DNA from: Ligula intestinalis
Taxonomy: Eukaryota; Platyhelminthes; Cestoda; Diphyllobothriidea; Diphyllobothriidae
Reading direction: 5' to 3'
Assembly (NCBI GenBank): GCA_036362985.1
Contig: JAYGXS010000004.1
Coordinates: forward strand, 2,179,068-2,243,067
Length of the DNA: 64,000 nt
The notes below the pieces were generated by a model. That model searched no databases and had not been told where the DNA came from. It saw only the letters and a list, made by a program, of their open reading frames with translations. A program made the translations under genes and the position numbers. How positions within the stretch are numbered: the first letter of the stretch is position 1; each line of letters begins with the position of its first letter. Positions 34,584-46,051 of this stretch are shown piece after piece.

Positions 34584-34654
34584 TGCGCCGGCCGGGAATC
34601 GAACCCGGGCCGCCCGCGTGGCAGGCGAGCATTCTACCGCTGAACCACCGGCGC
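34584..34654 (-). tRNA. tRNA-Gly (anticodon GCC)
   Basis: A canonical 71-nt cloverleaf: acceptor GCGCCGG/CCGGCGC with seven Watson-Crick pairs, T-arm CCGGG/CCCGG, anticodon loop CTGCCAC giving GCC, and intact A- and B-boxes. A CTTTTT run about 13-18 nt beyond the 3' end (minus strand) would terminate RNA polymerase III. This is the most intact of the three copies here and probably functional. Confidence 0.92.
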
Positions 34655-34849
34655 GCGGCCAAAGCCACTCTCTGGTTGCCTTTGCACTTTATGCCACCAG
34701 CAGAAGCACTGACTGCTAGTCAATGCAAGCAGCAGAGGAGGGAAGCGGGACCGCACTGCCATCGGTGACACGCACGCCCGTACGCACGCTTTCTATGCTA
34801 CAACTGCCACAACCCTCTTACAACCAGTCACACAATTGCCATCACAATG

Positions 34850-35910
34850 CCAGATCTGCACGTACCTGCTGACCTATGTTTCTCCGCACGCGGTGGACGT
34901 ACTCGACAAAAACGCCGAAAGGAAAACCCGGGTGTCTTACCTCGTCATCTATGGCAAATAAACGGGCGATGGTAAGCACATATGCCCACCTGGTGTGGTT
35001 GTAGTGTAATATTGGATGCTTTTTTTCTCACCCAGGTGTTACAAAAATATGGGAAACACTGTATAAACCTACTGCGCTTACATCTAGATTAAGAGAGGCC
35101 TCCATTTAGAATTTTAGGGCCTACTCGGACACAGGCTCATCTGCAAAAAGGATAGCCATTTGCCTCTCGCAAACAAATCACAGTGCGCGATCGGCAATGG
35201 CCCTCAAAAACGCGCTAACAACTTCCAAACAGACAACTCGCTCGGGGTAACCGCACAACTTCCATAAAATGGCAAATCTGCACACACCTGCTGATCTGTG
35301 CCTCCCACACGTTGGAGGAACGACGTACTAGACGCAACCAGTGAAAGGAAATCACCCGGGTGTACTTCACATGCATATCGGGTGAAAGGAGGACGATCGT
35401 AGGCTCATGTTCCCACCTTATATGCTTATTGCAAAATATTGGACGCTTGTTTTCTCATCCAGCTTAGCTAATTTCTAGAGCAAGATGCACCCCTACTGAA
35501 CAGAAGTTACGCCAAGCTAGCTATCTGGGGGTTAACCACATTCCAACTAGACCATTGCTACAAGTGTGGTTCCATTGGCCTTACATATGGAAAACCAAAC
35601 AAGCACGCTCAACATGTTCAAGGATTCTAGGGGCCTTTAAGTGGGCGCACTCGCTAACCTTCAAATCTGGCAGTCATTGGCCATTCAAAACCCAATAAGG
35701 GCGCTCGATCGACGTAAACGAATACATTGCTCGTAAGACAACCAAATCTGCTAGATGTCCGGCTAAATCACCCTGCCTAAATCTGCTGATCTGCAAACTC
35801 ACACAGAGGACACATGCTCTCAAGAAAACACGGGTGTCTTAAACAATCACCAGACGAAGACGAGGAAACATGTGCCCGCATGAAGTTAAGGATGCGCGTA
35901 AGCTTGCTAT
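34850..35910. repeat. three degenerate tandem units, period about 430-490 bp
   Basis: Units near 34858, 35283 and 35773 share CACCTGCTGA(T/C)CT, an AAAGGAAA or AGAAAAC block followed by CCGGGTGT or CGGGTGTCTTA, and in the first two CTCA(C/T)CCAG near their ends. The third unit is the most diverged. No coding capacity. Confidence 0.5.
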
Positions 35911-37750
35911 TCTTTAATTCTTTTATTATAGTCTAGCTGTCCTAACCACAGCAGTAAATTTGCTTGATTAAATACAAATAATTATAATCTAGCTAGTTGT
36001 AACTCCAGTATACAGTTTATACAAAAAATGTTCCTCTTAGCGTGCGCTCAAGGCCTAGTAAAACCTTTAGCCTATTGCAATCTCAGCAACACTGTAGTCC
36101 TCTAGTACCGTACTTGTATCGCCGTAAGCTCATACCTCCACCTGTTTTACTAAATTGATAAAATAGGATGCATGTCTTACTACTGAACTTTGAATACTTC
36201 TATAGGAATTACCACTATCACTTTTACTACCAGCATCACTAATATTTCCCTGTTCCTGCTGCATTGACTTAGACTGTCATGTCAACTATCGATACAATTT
36301 TAAGAATGTATTACTACCCAACTATAATTCCTAGAATTAACACTCTTAGCAGTGGCATATACCTCTAGCAGCAGTATCGTGGTCAAAACTTTGTAAAATG
36401 TGACAGCAGCAGTTAAATTCCCTTATTAGTTATACCAACTTCAAATCAAGCTCACTTTAAAGTCCACCTGGCTACAACTTCATGCAGTCAAAAAAAGTAC
36501 CAGAAATGCTACCGACGAGCTGCACCCCGACTTACTAGTATTAGAAATATCAGTAGCAGTACCAGCCTTGGTTTCCAGCACTCTGGTTTGACAGTTACTG
36601 AAGTTGGGTTTCTACTCGGAATACCTTAAACCCCCCATTCTCACAATGCGCTAGGATCAACGGGATACAAGCAGAGGTTGTAAAAAGTCCAAGCTATAAA
36701 TGGATACTGTGGTAGGTCTGTATTTGGACTATAGTCGGCAAACTACATGAGTTAAGTGCGTGGTAGGAATCGTACGTTACTTTACAAACGCCCTATTATT
36801 ATCCAAATGCTAATCACTATTACCTCACACAGATTTAGAATGCATATTGGGTGTGAATTCTTAAAAAACACACAATAAATAATTATAGCATTCTATCTAC
36901 TGACCTTACAAAACATGAGTAAAAAAAACTAGCACTCGTAGTATAGGCACGTACCTATAGCAGTAGTATCTTAGTATCTAAGATGACACAGCCTGATGGA
37001 TAGATTTGAGAGGGCGGAAACTAATGCAAACGCTTTTCTGCTCAGGGTCAATGCATGTGCTTACACGAAATAGTTTTAACCCAGAGTTAAACTCCATGCT
37101 GTGACAAGGGGGCATGCGCCCCAGAACTTACTCCAACCAGCGTCACTTCTGACAAATTTTAGCGTCAGCGATAGTAATGATTCTGAGACTCGGCTACATC
37201 GTAGCCAGTTGTTACAGAAAAAGTAGTAGCCGTATCAGTCTCGGCCTCCTTAGGCCTGTCTTCACACCTACTATGGGTGAGTGAGGATCGATAGTACAGT
37301 AGTAACAGCGCAAAAGGCTACTGCCACTTAAGACTAGGTTAGGCGGTGCATTGGCTTGCATTTGGTACAGCAGCCCACGCCTGACCCGTCTAGGCTCTTC
37401 GAGACTCATAGGAAAAGGTGAAGAGTGCGGAGCTGCTAACTACGTCCTCTATTACTTTAAAATAACCCTTGAGGCCGTCAGCTACTGTACCAACCTGTTG
37501 GTCCACTTGGTGGACTTCATCGAAAGCGATGTTCGAACGCACACAACCAGCAAAAGCTCTTCACTATGGCGAAATCCACATGGCTCGGATATCAGGACAT
37601 TAATAGGCTGTAAGCCGCTCACCATCATTGGTTGGATAACCCCTCGAGACAGTCGTGTTTTACACTCCGTTGAAAACCTTCCCACGTTATCACGACTTAG
37701 TGATATCTGTTCGGGACTATTGTCTTGTATCAGCAGATTTCTTTGAGTTT
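35911..37750. other. Non-coding, locally low-complexity stretch
   Basis: From about 36100 to 37000 there are many imperfect AGTAGCAGTA/TACTACCA-type trinucleotide tracts, as in a decayed microsatellite. No gene is supported. Confidence 0.45.
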
Positions 37751-37758
37751 AGCAGCAA

Positions 37759-37895
37759 CAACGAACTTGGGAGGTCATCCTCTCAAATTACGTGTGACTG
37801 GGACCAGACTGGATGCTCACAATAGTCTTCCTCTGGATGTCGCTATGTCGGAATCCCTTGAGGTTTTTAAACGAACGTTTGGTTCGATATAACAG
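37759..37895 (+). pseudogene. C-terminal scrap of a CR1-like reverse transcriptase
   Basis: The frame reads GGHPLKLRVTG, then NSLPLDVAMSESLEVFKRTF. In CR1 elements an R-G-H-x-L-K-L motif is followed by an N-S-L-P segment and a S-x-x-x-F-K terminus (compare element A near 7795-7960). Only this end is preserved, consistent with a 5'-truncated LINE whose 3'UTR follows. Confidence 0.65.
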
Positions 37896-40800
37896 TACGC
37901 GCTAAATATGAACTGACCGCCGCTGACCTTTTAAAAGTATAATAATACTAGCTATATTTAAGTAAAATGTTTTGATGCTTTATTCACATCACTAGGTTCG
38001 CCTACCATTAATCCCATGTACAGATCTCCGCGGTCTTCCCTATTTGGTTATCTGCATACCATGATGACCCCATCAATGATCGCATCATCCGAACCTGATG
38101 GCCTAAACACTCACCCTTGGTTTAACCCGCAGGTAACTGCCGACGATCTAGGCAGATATTTCTGTTGTTCCAACCTGTTGGTGGACGCTGCAATCAGCAA
38201 GGAAGTATCAGGCTGCCTCTTCCGCACTCGGTGATGATCCCGGTGATATCTGCAATGCCTCCCCTTAAGACCGGACGTTTTTTCTCCTAAACCACATACA
38301 TCATCAGATTCTCCCCCGCAAGAATGACAGTTATCTCCTTAAAAATCCCAAGAAGTTATTTCACTGTCTGCTCAGACTAACTATGTACCACCTCATGGCC
38401 CAGGACAGTTGGCCTCGCCAACAAAGTGAGATATTCGTTTTGGTACCCCAACACATACGTACAAATAGAGAACTCAAATGCAATCTACCTATATATCCCT
38501 TAAATATACTGATACAAAATCTGCTCCTACGTTAAAATTGTTATGAGCTCAAATGAACGCAACGTAATGCAAAACACTTAGTAACCACGAACCTCTGAGG
38601 GATCACTGGAATAAGTTCAATCATGTGGTAACGTTTTAAGTACTCGCGGAGCCTACTCAGCGGTCAAGCCAACACCACAGACATATAAAGTAGAATTTTA
38701 GTAGATTACAGAAACCAACGAGCTTATGCTTTCACTGCCTGAGTCCTCCGACATGGCGAATTAAAAAATATCTCCATAATATCAGCATGGGTTGTTCCGT
38801 AGCAACCTGACCCGTCGAGTGATCTAATTGGTGCAACAGCCACTGACGATATTCCGGAAAAATAATACTTCAGTTAATGTCATTGTTTGAGACGGACAAC
38901 CTATTATGTCCTAAGTACTTGACGTTGCAACGACGAGTTCAGCGTCGCTACTGTTATAATGATGACATCTGACGTGTGTCACCGTCGAATTACGCCCTGT
39001 TGAAATCCCCAAGGAAGAACATAATAAGAAGGGCATAATTTTTGAAGCCGAAGGATGCGTAGCTGTCTCAGGGCTCGTCACACGACCGATCATTTAAGAA
39101 TTATTCGCCTTTTAAGCCTAAAGCAGTGCATTCGGTCAAGCAAGCGTATCCACTTAGCACTATGTTCTATTGAACCCCTTTCCTTGATACAAGTAGGTAA
39201 ACCATGATTTTATTATCCGTGAATAAATAGCTATAAATGTACTACTTAGTTTGTTTAAGTAGACTTGCTTAAGTCAGCTAAATTCCGTTTCATAGCCTTA
39301 CAGCCTCGCATGCAATCTTTATCATTTTGATTTATTAAGCCTAGCATGGGAATGTTCACAGACTTTTGTTCACTTCTCGCCCAGGCAGTATGTATTAAGC
39401 CAGCTTTATGTCTATAGGAAATAGGCAAGTCAGCACTGCTGCATGCAGTCAAGGGCCACATTTAACTTCACGCGGACATCTGAAACTGAATCGCGCTTTC
39501 AGCCGCTGCACACTGACTACAACTCACAAAACCGGCGCACAGTAATAAACTCCTCTTTATCTTTCCCCCTCGGGACTTCGGTTAGTGGTCAGAGCTCTTC
39601 TATTTGTCCGTTCATTTTCAGTGGGTTACTACCATCCCCTTCCCCGCGACCAGATAGAATAGTTAAAAAAGAAGGCTGTGAATGTGGAAAAGTCTATTCA
39701 TTCAGCTCGGCATACTGTAATACCGTAGGTTAGAAAAAACTTATAAATTCACAAACAACAGTCGGCTCAGTGAAAAAAAAACAAATCTAAAGCGATGGAC
39801 TCATCCGACCTGATGAGTCGCCGAGAAGGGACTTCGAAAAGGAACCAAAATAAATAAATAAAGAACGGTGAGAGTGAAGTGTATCAAGTGGAGGTTCTCC
39901 TTTCCTTTGCTTGTTTTAGCTTTTTTCTCTTCCTGCCTGTGTGATAGTATACGTCGTTTGGGGTTTCCTAGGCATTTAAGTAAGTCTGTCGCAGGATGTT
40001 ATCTGAGTGTGTTCCCGCGTGAATAATATTAATGATGTCCAGGTTTCGTATAAGGTCGCCGGACAGGTCGGGATCGGCGTCCAGTTTAATTATCGGCGCC
40101 AGTGCGGCAGCGGCTCTGTGACAGAGGCCAGTATCAGTAGTCGTATAGGCAACTCGTTCGCCGCGTCCAATCAAGCGTCGCCATTCCGGTGAGGGTATGT
40201 TGGTGGGTCGAGGAATTATGCGGTAGTTATTGATCATGACGGATCTTAATAAAGACAACAACAATAACCCCCAAAAAATGTTCAAATTCCGTTTAAAGAG
40301 CAACTTGGCACCACAATGAACCCTAAATTACCTTAGTGGTGATCTGCCACAAACCTAACCCTATCTGACCTGGTTGGCTTCTATTCTCACGTCCTTACCA
40401 ATTTCTTTCCCTTTGATGAACCCGTACGTTTTGTAAAAGAAGAGAGAAGCTGTTTTTTTATTGGGAGATGGTAATTTGGTATTCGAAAAGCCATCAGGAG
40501 GTCGTTAAATGCAATTAATTAATTTAAAGAAGCATAGGCAGAAGGATTGATTGAATTAAGTAAGTTTTACGACGACTTTTCAACTGCACCCTGTTGTTTA
40601 ATGAGTAAGATAACGAATAGAAGCATCCAGCAGATTAAGCTTTCATGGAATATTAATATATTGCACTTCATGGGAGTGATCAAGTAAAGGAAACTACATA
40701 ACGTCAACATATATGAAGAAAAAAGAGGTGAGTAGGTTAAAGAAAATCACAGTCATGATTAAATCTAAGTGTCTAATTATCAGGGTAATTGGAGATAATA

Positions 40801-40984
40801 TGTAGTGAATCACTCACACATGACCGCTCACTGCTGCTGCTGTTGGTCTGTGGGACAGCCAATCACAGGTATATCTGGCTATCCGCTCTGGCCAATCACC
40901 CTTCAATCTTTCTTCGCAAGTGGCTGTTTTCCCCTCGCTGACTCGAATACTCTTGACCGACATTATCGCACGCATACGCGCGCG
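37896..40984. other. Non-coding stretch, nothing firmly recognised
   Basis: Short unsupported frames. A CCTGATGAGTCG followed by CTTCGAAAAGG near 39811-39843 resembles fragments of a hammerhead core but is not convincing. The rest is ordinary AT-rich sequence. Confidence 0.4.
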
Positions 40985-41265
40985 CACGCACGCTGCCCAA
41001 GGGCTACTTGTACATCCCAGCCCCTAGTCAATGCAACAGTGGTCTCTACACTTGATTCCCCCTCGGGCAATGCAACCCCCCAGTAGCCCACCGGTTGAGC
41101 TCGCTCATGCAAAAGAAACTGGCATCTACCTCTCACAGATACAGAGACAGTCACACCCTCCCAGGTCTGACTGGATGCAATCAAAACCAGTGGCCACTGC
41201 TGTCTGAGATAGAAACTCCGGGTTCTGTGCACAATAAATACCTATCGGCTGTCATCGGGCTGCGC
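40985..41265. repeat. dispersed direct repeat R2, copy 1
   Basis: Shares with 41908-42170 the ordered phrases GCTGCCCAAGGG, CCTCGGGC(A/G)ATGCAAC, GGTCTGACTGGA(T/C)GCAATCAA and GGGTTCTGT(G/A)CACA. Nature unknown; no frame is conserved between the copies. Confidence 0.6.
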
Positions 41266-41907
41266 AGACCAAGCTTGTGCGCCCAAAACTACTTCGTTTA
41301 CGGCGCCGCAGTTACCGTTTTTGCTAATCCAATCGCCCGCAGCTTGTCACCGGTTCGTCAGTTTGCAACCGCCTAAGCCACTGCTTTTCGCGGACCGTGA
41401 TAACTTCGAGTGCGCCAGATGGTCTATAGAGAGGGAAGAGGCGCTGAACCGTCGACCCAACTTACTCCGTCACTGCCAGTATCAAGCCCAACTGGTCCGT
41501 AGTCTGATGTGTAGTGGGCACAGTGGCTGACAGGGCCAGTGAAACCGTTTGCGCGGGCCACGTCACCATCTGGCCCCCTTGACAGTAGCACACACGCATA
41601 TCAGCACTTACAAAACCAGAGCATAATAAAGAACCATCCACGGCTGAACCTCACTAGTACTACTACAGCATGCTATTTTTAATCTTAGCTGTAAACATCC
41701 CCTTTCATATAATAAACACCAAATATATCCTCAATCGATGGTATAATTTATAGCGCACGAGCAAGATAAACGATGGCAGACAACCAACAATGTCGTCCCG
41801 CTTCCTTGTTTAAAGTCCATTGTCCCATGCAATTTCGTAGGCAACCTTTTTCGACTCGCTGAAGCTTGACGGACTTCCAATCGCGCAAATAAGCGCGTTA
41901 AAATAGT

Positions 41908-42170
41908 CGCGGCTGCCCAAGGGTCACTTGAACACGGGAGCCCTTGGCTAACGCAGCATGGGCCTCTATACGCGCAACCCTCCTCGGGCGATGCAACACA
42001 TCAATCGAACACCATAATCATATAAAAGCAGCTGCCACCGCTATCTCACACACCATCTCTCTGGTCTGACTGGACGCAATCAACACTAGCCCTGGCTTCG
42101 CCCGTTGCGACTGCTGACTGCGACAGCAATGCAGGGTTCTGTACACATTAAATCTCTCGCTTTGGCGTCT
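41908..42170. repeat. dispersed direct repeat R2, copy 2
   Basis: Second copy of R2 in the same orientation about 920 bp downstream, slightly more diverged and with internal length differences. Confidence 0.6.
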
Positions 42171-42537
42171 TCTGCCTTTTCCTTACGACCCGGAATTCGG
42201 CCTGATGATTGTAGTGATCCGAGAACAATCACTACTTAGCGACTAAAACCTCTCCTAGTGAACGTTTTTCGTCCTTCTGATCTACGGATATATTACTTGT
42301 GATAATTAAGAACACAATTTTCTCCATCCGTTTAAGTCTCCGGACGGCTTTTCGCTTGTCACATGCAATTTTGCACGCACTCCCCTTTCAATGTTTATCA
42401 TGTACTCCTGATCCGAACTTGAACTTTCTGTAACCCACAGACAGTAGATCAAAGACGTTCGTCTACCCTTTTCTCAAAAAGAGGAAAAATGAGGTAAGCA
42501 ATAGCGAAGGAAGAGAGAGGGCGAAGGTGTTACGTAC

Positions 42538-42966
42538 TTAAAAGGGGGAAATCGTTCGCGGAAACCACACTTGGCCATTGAGCGCTGCACTCGGCGGCGA
42601 ACCAGTCGACCCACGTAGTTGCCGTAGGCGTTTATGCGGTCAATCAGGTCATCCAGTAGGGCCGGCCTACCCTTGAGCGGCTCAAAGTAGGGATTTGGAA
42701 TACGGGAGCGCATCATTCGCCGGGCATCTGAACCGGGTTCCCATTTGCGGGCCGCATTGGCAGCCTTGCTGATAATCCGAATGATGTTCCTTGTTGCGGC
42801 CGGGAAAGACAAGAAAGGAACAGTTAACATCACATACTGTCGATGGTTTAGGAGTGAGTAAAGATCTAGAATGGAGCAATCCTTATAGGCAAGGATAATT
42901 GCCGAAATCAGTTGGGCGACCGATGAATGAGTAAGGAGGTTGCAATTCAAATGTCCCAAAAGCCCC
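42538..42966 (-). CDS. exon of an unidentified large gene (minus strand)
   Basis: The minus strand shows a good acceptor (TGTCTTTTTAG) at 42967 and a good donor (GTACGT) at 42537-42532, bounding a 429-bp open exon. It encodes about 142 residues: LLGHLNCNLLTHSSVAQLIS, SILDLYSLLNHRQYV, NIIRIISKAANAARKWEPG, NPYFEPLKGRPALLDDLIDR and a basic end VGRLVRRRVQRSM. The sequence is helical, balanced and free of low complexity, unlike the surrounding repeats, so I take it as real host coding sequence. I do not recognise the family. It lies downstream of the exons at 46.05-48.26 kb on the same strand; its entry phase does not match the end of the 46052 exon, so either exons are missing between them or these are two genes. 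Confidence 0.6.
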
Positions 42967-45427
42967 CTAAAAAGACATAATGCCTGGTTAGTCTTCAGGG
43001 AAGCGCCATTGTGGTGTGATAGTTCTACCGTCATTGTTGACGATGTCCACTGCATGCTTCACAAGAGAGTTAAAGCAAGTGCGGTGCCATGCACGTGAAA
43101 GAGATTCTAGTGAGAGTAGACTTGCGCTATATCTATCGCACTCTCACCTCATCTCCCGCTAGCTGGGCGCGGTGTCTTGACCAAGTCACGGAGACTGCGG
43201 GCGGTAGACGATGCGGGCACCTGGCGTGGCCGTAACCGCCCCTTAAGCCTGCTGCCACACCTGGCTCGGATACTTTGCAGTCGGAATGCTATGAAGATCA
43301 CATTGAACAGGAGCCATTGTAGCCGGACTTGCAGTCTGCTCATCCGCCAATCTACACTCACACACACAAGACCGCCTGCGCGGTTCGAGTCAGTCAGAAA
43401 CCCTCCAAATCAACCCCTTTTGTTCACGGTGATAGCCTAAAACACACCAGATGGCCTCAGCCATTGTTCAAGTCAATCAGTGAACTGGGGATAAACGTAA
43501 TCAGTAAAGCACATGTAGTAGTCGCTGCTGGCCGACGCCCTCCATTGCTTTGTCCGGCGTCATTGTTCAAGGCCAGCTGCCTCAAGGTCATCCAATATCT
43601 CAGTCAGCGCTTACAGACGCGTTGACCTGCAGACGCGTTGACCTACTTCCATTCGGACACACACATGTACGTCTAGGATCTGACGGCTGCCCGAGCACCA
43701 CTGGAACATGTTCCTTTTCCCCCACCCTCGGCCGCCAGACATCACTTGGGACCACGGCGCTCCAGCGGCATGACGTGTGATCCAAGGTCAAAACTCTTCC
43801 CATCTATTCTTCGTTCCTTTGTGTACACAATATACTGTTCCTTACATTCTGGCCTCCAGCGACTTCTTCTCTACTAAGTATCCATGGTCTGAAGATCGCA
43901 GTTGCTAGGGTTTAACTTAACGCCCCGCGATACACATACCGCTTTCGACCAGATCCCAGTCCACCCACCAGTGTTTGGCTGGTGTTTTGACTTCAGGCTC
44001 TCTCAGGCGGATTTCCATTAACTGATGAAGGTAACGAAGGCAGAAAAGGCGTCAGCGATAACGAAGCCTACTTGATGTATTTTACCATCCTCAGTTATTC
44101 AGATCAAACCCTAGGTGTTGGTACCCCTACGCCTATAACTTGCCCTAGCCCCTTTGTCCTGTCGCAGATCTGTAAGGTCCTGAGTACGAGATTCACGGAT
44201 GCTGATGCTGACTAATAAGCCACAACTGGCCGTTCCATTCGCCCTGGACGTTGTCGCTAATGTCATTCTTCTTCGAATACAAGCGGATGAGCGGCTGCTG
44301 GCGATTGAATCCCTCTATTTTTTTTATCAAAATCGAACTGTTACCAATGGTTGCTTATCCACTTCCAGGCCACAAATAGTTTTCGCCAGCATAAAGAAAC
44401 TGGGTCAATCGAATTGTCGGATTTCACGCTTTTTGTGGTAAACTTGGCAAGCAAATAGCGAGTCAGTTCGAAATCATCTCGATTTAACACTCTATAAGCA
44501 TGTGCTCTGAGAGCAAATCAATGACGCGACAAGAGCTCACTCCCGATGGCCGCGTTCGAACTTTGATTGGATGGTACGTATTCTATGGACGTAGGTAAGC
44601 GCTCAAAGTGTCTTAGAAGGACAATTGTGGATAAAAAGAAGCGTCGTAAACTATTATATAGTGTTTTACTGGTGCATGTGAGGCTGCAACCAGGCGATTT
44701 ATGTGTGTGCTCATGTGATCTGATGATGGGAAGCTAGATGACCAATTCCAGATGCCTCAAATTTTGTGTAGTTTATTTATTCATCTGAGGCGTTCCGAAA
44801 AGTCCTTTGAGTATGTGGAACAGTTTTGGGATTAATGCTCTCAAGAAAAAAGATTTGCCAATTTTTGTGGAAAATAACCTTGTTTTATATTCAGAAACTG
44901 ATTTATGCTAGTATCTATACTAGTCCACGTTTGCGTTTACGTGTTCGTCATAAACACAAGATGCATGAGTATAAAATGAAAGAGTTTCTACGAAGGTACC
45001 TGTGTCTACTGGAAAAACTGGTATTTGTTTACCGGAAATCAGGTGAGGCAGAAGTTGAGAAGTCACGTTATTTTTGGAGCAATAAAATTGTTTTGTATAT
45101 CCCTGCAACTTCATATCCTTTAGCCTTCTTTGTTCCATAAAATTATTATTTTCCTTCTAAAGGCAGTTATTAATTGAACTTAGCTTTGAAAAAGCAGCAC
45201 AACATGGATATTCAACAGAAAATATCCTATAAGATGACTGTTAAATGGTGTGTAAATGTTTGTTTTGATTGACTAAACACATAATAATCTCAAACTCTCT
45301 GCTTAGATGTTCATGTACTTAATCGGCTTAGGTGAATGTTTAGCTGAGTCTACGAACATGAACCAAATCCTCAGCTGCACAAAAAGGAATGCCCATTATC
45401 TCATTACACATGTACCAAAACACTGTT

Positions 45428-45600
45428 TCGTTGACGTTTCGGATTCCGTCGGGAATCCTTAGTCATAGGTCATCGTAAACAGGTCTGACACATGCGCAGA
45501 TAAGGGTCTCAGACCTGTTTACGGTTACCTAGGACTAAAGATTCTCGACGGATTCCAAAACGTCAGGAAAATAAAGTCCTTGTTCCAGTGATCGCATCTT
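45428..45600. ncRNA. inverted pair of hammerhead-like PLE tails
   Basis: On the minus strand (45480-45428) the sequence reads GGATTCCCGACGGAATCC, then GAAACGTC. On the plus strand (45535-45564) it reads AGATTCTCGACGGATTCC, then AAAACGTC, followed by AATAAAG and CCAGTGATCG, the PLE tail seen at 50.2 and 23.3 kb. Stem II and the GAAAC-GTC half are clear, but the CTGATGA half is replaced by GACTAA in both copies, so catalysis is doubtful. The centre is itself palindromic (AAACAGGTCTGA...TCAGACCTGTTT). Confidence 0.55.
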
Positions 45601-46051
45601 CTTCTTCTTCGGAAGTGCTGCCTGGAACTCATATATTCTCCTCTATTGACACTGTTGTATTTAAAATGATTCGATAGACGCAGCATGCAGCAGTCGAATC
45701 GGGAAAATTAGAATCTTACCTTGAGGTCTGACCTTCTATCGCCTGAGCAGTCTCGACACGTTCGAGTTTCTTCATAATTCGTTGCTGAATGACAGGAAAG
45801 GGATTATGAATATTATAACCAATTGAAGCACAACATTCGAACAAAGACTGCTATTGGTAGTTTTATACAGACCTTTTCCCCACCCACCTTGCCAGTAGTT
45901 ATTTTTCAGATTTGTTTGCTCCCCCATGGGGAACTTTAATGTGTGGGCCGACTGAAAGTGCACTTTCTTAGATTTAGTTCGCGGTTATCAAGTGTAAATT
46001 TTACCGTCTACTAACTATAATAAAGTAGCAATTTAGTACAAATAACAGTAC

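Noticed and set aside
39811..39850. CCTGATGAGTCG...CTTCGAAAAGG as a hammerhead ribozyme
   Set aside because: The CTGATGA half is present, but the GAAA half is not followed by a stem III and UH cleavage site, and no PLE coding sequence lies upstream. Too weak to call.
44018..44062. ACTGATGAAGGTAACGAAGGC...AAGGCGTCAGCG as a hammerhead
   Set aside because: The core-like CTGATGA and a GTC followed by AGCGATAACGAAG are suggestive, but the GAAA segment is altered (CAGAAAAGG) and no PLE was seen nearby. Possibly a decayed tail of another subfamily.
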